A DNA stretch of 9,172 bases from JBBILO01 sp037444855. GTDB lineage: Bacteria > Patescibacteriota > Microgenomatia > UBA1406 > GWC2-37-13. Within the stretch, counting starts at the first letter, position 1; each line of letters begins with the position of its first letter. The stretch covers positions 1-9,172 of the forward strand of contig JBBILO010000024.1 of the NCBI GenBank assembly GCA_037444855.1. The letters run 5' to 3'. The translations under genes and the position numbers were made by a program. Below the pieces are notes generated by a model, which worked only from the letters and a program-made list of their open reading frames with translations, ran no database searches and was not told the DNA's origin. This document shows positions 1-7,100 of the stretch, one piece after another.

Positions 1-57
1 CAAAATCATCTTTGTTAGTTCTGCGTATTTCAATAAATATCTTCTCCCTTTTGTCAT
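1..57 (-). CDS. Start of an unidentified gene running off the left edge (partial)
   Basis: The ATG is at 57-55 and 19 codons are open to the window edge, reading MTKGRRYLLKYAELTKMIL. The fragment is too short to assign a family; it is basic at the start and then mixed helical. The case for a real gene rests on what precedes it: a consensus TTGACA, an 18-bp spacer, TATCAT and then AAAATT before the ATG. This matches the start region of the 124-residue gene at 1050, including a 16-bp identity across the -10 and the ATG. There is no Shine-Dalgarno sequence upstream, so translation is probably leaderless. The gene is on the same strand as all others here, but a terminator and about 590 bases of AT-rich DNA separate it from them, so it is probably its own transcription unit. 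Confidence 0.5.
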   Translation of the reverse strand, partial: MTKGRRYLLKYAELTKMIL

Positions 58-63
58 AATTTT

Positions 64-93
64 ATGATACATTTTTGATACGATCGTTGTCAA
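64..93 (-). promoter_or_regulatory. Sigma70-type promoter of the left-edge gene, predicted leaderless
   Basis: On the minus strand TTGACA (93-88) matches the -35 consensus exactly. After 18 bases comes TATCAT (69-64), a 5/6 match to the -10. The ATG begins six bases further on, so initiation 7 bases past the -10 would start at the A of ATG. The promoter at 1085-1057 has the same elements and the same six bases before its ATG. Confidence 0.6.
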
Positions 94-311
94 GATGATG
101 CATATAAAAAATGGGGTTTGGGTTGTTATTATATTTATAAAGTCTAATTTTGATCAATTAATTTAATTTTAAATTTCGGTGAATTAATTTTATTAGAACG
201 ATTGCCTAATAACAAAAATTATTAACATTTAGAAATAATAATAATTTTATACGGCTATTTATCGGACTATAAGATATTTTATTAACTTAATCTTTCTTTT
301 TAATTTTAATC

Positions 312-336
312 CTCTGTGAACAGAAACAGAGTTTTT
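312..336 (+). terminator. Possible rho-independent terminator, plus strand
   Basis: CTCTGT (312-317) pairs with ACAGAG (326-331) across an 8-base loop and is followed at once by five Ts. The form is that of an intrinsic terminator, but the stem is only 6 bp. No plus-strand gene is visible upstream, so it would have to end a small RNA or an unrecognised short transcript. It may be chance. Confidence 0.28.
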
Positions 337-429
337 AAGGTGAGAGAAAAAACCTTCTAAGGAGTTAGTAGTATTTGACATATTTTTAATCTTTTAAATT
401 CTTTTTTTTGTTTTTTTTAAAATAATTTT

Positions 430-458
430 AGACAAGATAAATACCGATATGTTTGTCT
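430..458. repeat. Short inverted repeat AGACAA / TTGTCT
   Basis: AGACAA (430-435) and TTGTCT (453-458) are perfect 6-bp complements around a 17-base centre. Further GACAAA strings occur on the same strand at 467 and 497. In DNA this AT-rich such a match is only mildly unusual; it could be an operator-like site or a weak hairpin. Confidence 0.2.
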
Positions 459-650
459 TCTATTATGACAAAAGTTTCTTTTTGTTTTATATGAGAGACA
501 AAATAGACACTTTTATTCATAAAGTAAAAATTGATAATAAAATTTTATTTTAACAATCTAAAGTATTGATTTTAGCCGTATGTTTTTACCATTATGCCAA
601 CATTTAGAATAATAAATCAATCTATTGTCAATCCCCTGGTAATATTTTAT

Positions 651-673
651 AAAAAATCTCATTTAAAGAGATT
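651..673 (-). terminator. Rho-independent terminator after the 124-residue gene
   Basis: Read on the minus strand, AATCTC (673-668) pairs with GAGATT (660-655) around a 7-base loop and runs into further Ts (654-651). The stem starts only two bases after the TGA stop at 678-676. The stem is low in GC but the placement is exactly right for ending the transcript of the giant gene and/or the 124-residue gene. Confidence 0.62.
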
Positions 674-675
674 GA

Positions 676-1050
676 TCAGTTTTCTTTTTTCTGAGTTAAT
701 GGATATAAATAAGCGGCTCGGAAGTTAAGCAAAACATTGGCAATCTCAACATCAAGATTGGGAATTTTGCTTTTGAAAAAATCTTCTAATTCTTTATTGG
801 GAATATTTTTATCAAGAAGTTGATCTAATTCCCGTTGACTCCCCTCATCCAACATACTAATAAGATGGGTATCAATCATCTCATTTAACTGGCGAAGAAG
901 AACCATTTTCACCTGATCAATGTTTTTCTCATTAATCTGAGGATCGTTTTTCTCTTTAATCAAATTTTCAATAAATGATAAAAGCGCCACTTGATCTCTC
1001 ACTCCTTGAAGACTGTCCTTTTGATTTTTATTTTGATCATTTGGGTTCAT
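676..1050 (-). CDS. Small helical protein, DUF5663-like, function unknown
   Basis: This is a 124-residue soluble protein with no signal peptide or membrane segment. The first 17 residues are polar and probably disordered. Then follow predicted helices: about 18-34, 42-63 (rich in Leu, Met and Ile), 68-80 and 85-93, and after the turn KIPNLD a last helix at about 97-115. The order of a helix, a Glu/Asp-rich helix, a phrase like FFKSKIPN and a final helix resembles DUF5663, a small family I associate with Candidate Phyla Radiation bacteria; this is a pattern match from memory and tentative. It starts 58 bases after the giant gene ends, with its own strong promoter in that gap and a terminator directly after its stop. 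It can therefore be read both alone and by read-through from the giant gene. There is no Shine-Dalgarno before the ATG. No enzymatic motif is visible. Confidence 0.85.
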   Translation of the reverse strand: MNPNDQNKNQKDSLQGVRDQVALLSFIENLIKEKNDPQINEKNIDQVKMVLLRQLNEMIDTHLISMLDEGSQRELDQLLDKNIPNKELEDFFKSKIPNLDVEIANVLLNFRAAYLYPLTQKKEN

Positions 1051-1062
1051 AATTTTATGATA
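1047..1062. repeat. 16-bp start-module repeat, second copy (first at 54-69)
   Basis: The plus-strand string TCATAATTTTATGATA occurs identically at 54-69 and at 1047-1062. On the minus strand each copy contains the -10 box, the six leader bases and the ATG. Its core CATAA-AA-TTATG is a perfect 5-bp inverted repeat with a 2-bp centre, so the same DNA could bind a dimeric regulator or simply reflect a conserved leaderless start. Confidence 0.6.
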
Positions 1063-1085
1063 ATAAAAAAAACTAGTAATGTCAA
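1057..1085 (-). promoter_or_regulatory. Sigma70-type promoter of the 124-residue gene, predicted leaderless
   Basis: The minus strand carries TTGACA (1085-1080, 6/6), a 17-bp spacer and TATCAT (1062-1057, 5/6). AAAATT separates the -10 from the ATG at 1050. The expected transcription start falls on or next to the start codon. A second, poorer -10 (TATTAT, 14-bp spacer) overlaps. The promoter lies entirely in the 58-base gap behind the giant gene. Confidence 0.68.
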
Positions 1086-1108
1086 GGCATAGAAATAACG
1101 TTTTTGAT

Positions 1109-4100
1109 TCAATTTGTCTTTTTTGGATTTCTAAAATAAACTATTTTTTCTTTAATTAAGTAAATTAAATCAGCAAAAAAATTTTTCAATTCTTCATCAG
1201 AAGCTCGAAATATAGATGCTTTATTAAATAGAGATTCATCTTGTAATCCAGCAATATAAGTTTTGAAATGATTTATGAAATTTGAATCGACTGGAGATTC
1301 TAGTAAGCTTGGAAATGCTTGTAAAAACATCAAGGCAGGGATGCCGTAATTAGGAACATGGCTTTTTATTCTTCCCATTCTCGTTAGAATTTCGTTTGTT
1401 CGAGCATCCCTTTGTCCTGATTTATTAATTAACTCAATTGTTGGTGTCCCCTTTGATTCTTTAAAGCGCCAAAAGGGATCTCTTTCAAGTTCATTCTCTG
1501 AGAAACCAACCTCAGGATTATAATTTAAAGTTCTCCATTCTCTTCCTTTATGATTGAGAGATTGGACTCCAGCTCTCCTCGCGGGAGTCCTACTTAATCT
1601 TTTTTGTTCTATCAATGTCCACTCTGGCTGATCGGCTAATTCTCTTAAAATTTCTTCGACCTCTTCCTTGGTCTCAGAATAAATAGCCACTCTTGGATCC
1701 TGATCTGAAAGAATTCTATAATTACCAGTTAAATCTGCGACCGTATCAGAACTTTTCATGACTCCTATTAACCACTTAAAATTAGTCGCTTTTCCTTGCT
1801 TCTCTCTTTCCTTTCCAACTCTCAATAAAATTTCTACGGCAAGAGGGATATCTTCGGGTTCAACCTGAAGGTATCCTCGGTACAAAAAAGCACCACCAAC
1901 ATCACCGGGTACCTGTGACTTCACTTCTCTTCCCAATATAACTCCTTGCCAAAAGTATAATTTATTATCTACAGAATCTGCAGTAATTAAAAAGTTTGAC
2001 TTTAAAATTTCCTTATTGTTTGTTAGAGATGAAATATGGTCTTTTAATTCTTTCACCCTTGCTGCAAGCACCTGTTGGTTTAATTCATTGATGGATTGAT
2101 CACTGTCTAAAACTCCCGCTGAATTAGGATCTTTACTATCTCGTCTTCTAGAGCCAGGAATTGATAATTCTGATAAATTGGCTGTAATAATTTCTTTGAC
2201 CTCTTTCCATCCACTGGGATTTTTTTCTTCTAATTGTTTGAAAAATCTAACATTACGCAATTCTTCGTTAGATAACAATACATGCTCAAATTGGTTATTT
2301 GAATGATTGAAAACTATTTTTTTTATTTTATTATTTCCATCGATGTAAACTACATGTTGCATACCACTAGATTCTAAATAACCAATAGGAACATTGCCTT
2401 TCTTTGATCTTACAAACTCCCACACTCTCGAAAATGATTGATCAAATTTATCTGGATCTTTGGGTTCGTCAGTCTGTGGATCAAATTTATCGCTTCTTAA
2501 ATCAAATTTACAAGTTAAATCAATTTGTCTATTGTCTTTTTGAGCCGGGTTAAGGCTATTGTAAAAGATGGAAAGATAGTGTGCGGCTTTTCCGGAAGCA
2601 CTAGTCTTCGATAGTCTAGCCTCTTTAACTTCGTTTGAATCTGGCAATGATACATTTTGTGCAGCTGTTCCTGTTGCTGGTATGGTTGTTGGTTGTCCTG
2701 TTTGATCTGCTGGTACTGGTTCTGGTCTTGAAACTGTTGCTGGCTCTTGAGATGGAGGTTGAACTGTTTGTCGTGGAGAAACTTCCTCTTCTAAAATTTG
2801 TCTTAGCTTTTTTCTATAACTCTCTGCTTTTTCCCTTATTTTATTCCGAATTTCAGGACTTAATAAAGTTTGTTGTATTCGATTTTTCAATTCTCGATGT
2901 TTTCTATATCTTTCTTTTTCTCCTTCTGAAATTTCGCTTTCATCTTTAGTGTACCAACGCTTATCAGAATTTTCTTGGATTAGGCTTTTTTCTTCCTCTG
3001 TTAATCCGGCAATAACTTCGTCAGTAACACCTTTTGCTGCTAAACCATCAGCCATCTTATTTATAAATAGTTCTTTTCTCGCTCTTTCTCCTTCTTCATC
3101 ATCTTGTCTTAATTTATTTGCCGTCTGTTCATCTACACGGAAAGTTCTTTTAATTTCCTCAATTGGCATTTGTCTTACTCTCTGAGAAAAAGAATCAAAA
3201 TCATTTCTAATCTCCTCTCTCTCTCTTCTTTCTTCCTCAGTTAATACTGCTGACGCTGGGGTCGACTCCGGGCTTGGAGAAGACGTTGTATTGGGTAAAT
3301 CACTTCTTTCAATATTTTCTCGCCAAGGAATCAGAATTGGCGAGATATCCCAAACTGGACTCTCAGTTGATAAATAAAAAGTGGGGGTTCGTATTTCTTT
3401 TTGCGCTTCGATTAATCCTTGAAGATTAATTCTTGGAATCTCTGTTTGAATCGTGGTAACAATTTCTCCCAAAGCGCCCGAACCTCTAATAGTGGCTAAA
3501 TGATTGAAAACGCCATTTTCATCGGTAAAACCAGCAACAATAAAACCATTTCTGCCTTCGTTGCCTAAATTAAAGACATCAAGCCAGCCTCGATACTCGG
3601 TGGCTAAAGAGGTTGGCGTTGAGCCAACAGTTATTCCTTCGTGTTGAAGATGTTCGGCTAATCGCTGTTGATTAATTAGGATTCTTGCCAGATCAGCAAC
3701 CGTCATATGATGGCCATCAGGCATTAAAACCGGTTGGCCATTAGAAGAGATTTCGTGATGATTATTTAAATCAAGATTAAAATCAAAAGAATTGCTATCA
3801 CCATCGCTTGACATATCAATTGGCAAGTGTCCTATTCCAGGAATAAATAAATGAAGCTGGGGTCCAAACTGACTATTAGTAGCTACCTGTTGAACATCAT
3901 GAAAGTTAACCCCATCAAGACTACCTTGACCGGAGGGAAAAATAAAACGGACTCCCAATGAACCATCAGATGCTTGATAAACTTGATTATAAAGCCTTAA
4001 TTCTTGATAATCAGAACCCTGGGTCGCATTGGTCCACCAAATGTTTTTTCCTTTATCATGATAAACAATTCTATCCCATACTTCAGCAACATTTTCTGTT

Positions 4101-7100
4101 TTCTGTTCTTGAAGAATTTGCGAATCAATTTGGTGGGAGAAACCGGTAACCAATTTGTTTGGATCAATAACTAATTTTCCGTTTGCATCAAAATGGGCTT
4201 CATCAACTAAAACCACTTCATTCCCATGAACATCCTTGGCAACGATATCAAAAGTCCCATTGCCATTATCATGAATCTCTGTTCCATTAGGAATTTGTAA
4301 TTGATGACCTTGAATAGTGACTTCGTGGTATCCGGTACTTTGACTTAAATCAAGAACTGTTTCTCGAGTTGTTTGAGTTACTTCAGAAACATGAACATTA
4401 ATTCCATGTCTTCGTAATTCGGCAATCGCATCAATCTGATGACCAGTGTTATCGGTAAAAACTAAGTCAAGTTTGCCATCGCCATTGATATCACTTAAAT
4501 TAAATTGTTTATCCTGAAAATAAGTAACAATCTCGCCTCGACCGCGATCAATGAGCAAAGTATCGATATCGCCATCACCATCATAATCACCTGCTTGAAA
4601 ATGAAGCCTTGAATCAAAATTAACTCTTCCTAATTCACTCCCATCAACCCCAGTTAGGGAAACAACATCAGCTGGAGGTGAATGAAAGAGCGTTTCTAAC
4701 TTAAGAACTGCTTTTTGAACGCTGGAAAGATCAATCACTGGTTGACCGTTATGGACTTCGATTGGGACATCGCCCCTCAATACCTGACCCCACTCAGTCG
4801 CCCACTCTTGAAGTCCTTTTCCAAAATCACCGGCATGCACAATATCTTTATATAAATTAATTCCTTCACCAACAATTGCTTTTAGGGGGGCGAAAGCCAC
4901 TATTCCAACTAAGCCTGTTGCTGCTGCTAATGGCACCACTTGAGCCGATCTCTTTAAGCTTAGTTTGGCTAAAGTTCTCGCTGCTCCTTCCAAAGATTTT
5001 TCTTTAGCGATATTTAAATTGGCTATTTGGAAAAATTGATTAACTAAATCTTGCGCGTCAGCGACACTAATTTTATTTTCTCGGGCAATAACGCCAGCTA
5101 ATTTTTCCTGAACGCTACCAACTCTTAGTTGAGCTTCAATTACTTTGCCAATATTTTCTGTTTGTTGAACCAAATTTGGATCTAAGATGACTAAACGTTG
5201 GTAACCTTGAAGAATAGCCGCTCTTAATGCGGTTAATTCCTGATTTCTTGTTTCTTGGTTGTAAGTAATAAAATTTTGGGGAACCTCGATCTCACCAATG
5301 CCTAAAAGTCTTTTTCCTCTTTGCGTTGAAAGATCAGTTAATCTCAAACGGGCTTGAGCGTGGGCAATAGCGACCATTAATTGTTTTTTTTCTTCATCAG
5401 TCAAAGATTCTTTTTGAGCTTTTTCAAGAAGTTGAGTAATTTTTGAGGTTAAATCAACGGCTCGTTCCTGACTGACTAATGCCTGTTCAAATTGTTTGCG
5501 CAAACGAGCATCTGCATCGCTTCCTCTCCCCCAAGCTGATTCTCGAGAAACCTGAACAAAATCACGCCAAGTTTTACCACCAATGCCTAAAAGTTTACCC
5601 CGTCGGGCAATCGCCGGTCCTTCTTTTAATCCAGCCATGACACTCATTGCCGCTGTCCCGGCTAAAGGATTAAGATGGAGAAAACCAAAAGCCATTTTTT
5701 GTCCAAAAATTTTTCCACTGGCGGCAGCCCCGCCAATATACGCTCCTCCATAGGCAACGGCATCACGGAGAAATTCAACTAAACCATTGGCTCCAGAGAG
5801 AGTGCTCCACACAAAAGGATTTTCTTTTTTATCTTGTCTCTCCATCATTCGTTGAATTAATTTTCGCTGAAGTGGGGTCAGTTCGATATCTCCTCGAGCT
5901 GTTTCATAACGACCTCGACCAAGATAAATCTTAAATTGCAGCTCCTCCCAACGACTTCTTCCATCTTGAGTTTTTTCCTCTTGATAACGAGCCAATCGAG
6001 TTCTTCCTAAAGCATCTGTCTCTTTTAAGTAATGAATAATTTGCGAAAAGTTTGAGGAAATTTCAATTCCTTTCAGTTCATCCTGAGTCTTTTTGTCAAG
6101 ACGGGCAAAAACTTCTGTCTTATAATAACTATTCAGTTCTTTTAGGGCGTCCTCTTCTTTTAGGGGGGGACTTCCCTGAATCACAGCGACCGCCAGTTCT
6201 TTAATTTTTGCCTGAAAACCTTCTCTTATTCTTTGATCAGGAATAACTTGATCGATTAAATAGCGCTTCTCGCCCATTTCTTCAGAAATCGGTTTATGTC
6301 CGGCAACTTCACCCAAAGTAAATCGTTGGGCAAATTGGTTTTGTTCGGTTAAACTTTGTCGTTTTAATTTATCTAAGTCAGAAGTATTTGTTGTCTCTGA
6401 TAACCATTTCCTTGCCAAAATCATCTCAGTATTCTGACCGATACCGGTAATCCCAGACCAAAGATCGCGAACACCATATCCAATTTTTTGCCACCATTTA
6501 GCTTTTTTTCTTAACTCTCTTCCTCCTTCAAGCGCATTCTCCATTATCTCCGGGGAAAGCTGAAAAACAACACTGCTATCTAAACCAACCCTTTGCCTGG
6601 CGACTTGAGTCAAGCTTTGTTCGAAACGAATCGCTCTGTCAGTAAAAAGCCGATCAAAAAAAGTATTCTGCCAAATATTCCTCACTAATTGAGGCCACTC
6701 TCGAGGACTAATTAAAGCTTTTAAACCCATTGCCTGTTTGGTCCGGGCACGATAATGTTGAGCTAAAGCCCCAATCTCTTGTTCAACTCGGGTTGGGTCG
6801 CTGACAAAGGCGATGTTTAATTCGGGTTCTAAACGTTCGGATGCCGGTGGATTTTCTCCTGATGGCGCTGCCGGTGGATTTTCTCCTGATGGCGCTGCCG
6901 GTGGATTTTCTCCTGATGCTACTGGTGGTTCTGGCGGTTCTTGACCCCGCCCTCCTTCAGATATTGGCGCTGTTGGTGGTTCTGGCGGTTTTTGATCCGG
7001 CTTTCCTTCATACGCTGGCGCTGTTGGTCGTAGTCTACGATTTCCTCTTCTTGTCGCCGCTCCTTCTATCACCCATCTTTCATTTGCCCCCTGATACTCT

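Larger units (their letters stand above)
94..650. other. AT-rich intergenic stretch without a convincing gene
   Basis: About 560 bases dominated by A and T, including long T runs near 401-418. Both strands are full of stops. The best open frames are a 30-codon frame on the minus strand (520-428) and a 23-codon frame on the plus strand (95-166); neither has a promoter or ribosome site like the real genes here. It holds a hairpin with a T-tract on the plus strand at 312-336, a 6-bp inverted repeat at 430-458, and an isolated minus-strand TTGACA at 631-626 without a good -10. I see no tRNA, CRISPR array or known riboswitch. It is either a spacer between units or decayed sequence. Confidence 0.6.

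Noticed and set aside
95..166. 23-codon plus-strand frame starting with two ATGs
   Set aside because: It overlaps the promoter of the left-edge gene, has no promoter or ribosome site of its own, and is short enough to be chance.
462..474. 13-bp string ATTATGACAAAAG identical to the start of the left-edge gene
   Set aside because: It lacks the upstream -35/-10 arrangement, and the frame closes after nine codons. It is probably coincidence in AT-rich DNA.
428..520. 30-codon minus-strand frame (MNKSVYFVSH...) in the AT-rich gap
   Set aside because: It has a start and stop and plausible residues, but no promoter with the spacing seen at the other genes and no Shine-Dalgarno. A frame this short is expected by chance.
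1564..1590. 7-bp inverted repeat GGACTCC / GGAGTCC
   Set aside because: It lies within the coding frame (residues near 2472), has no T-tract, and encodes an ordinary Arg/Ala/Pro stretch, so a regulatory role is not supported.
2635..3185. Two adjoining plus-strand frames with Leu/Phe- and Ser-rich products that look like membrane proteins
   Set aside because: They lie opposite the second Pro/Thr linker and charged helices of the giant protein. Such hydrophobic products are the usual antisense of Glu/Lys-rich coding sequence.
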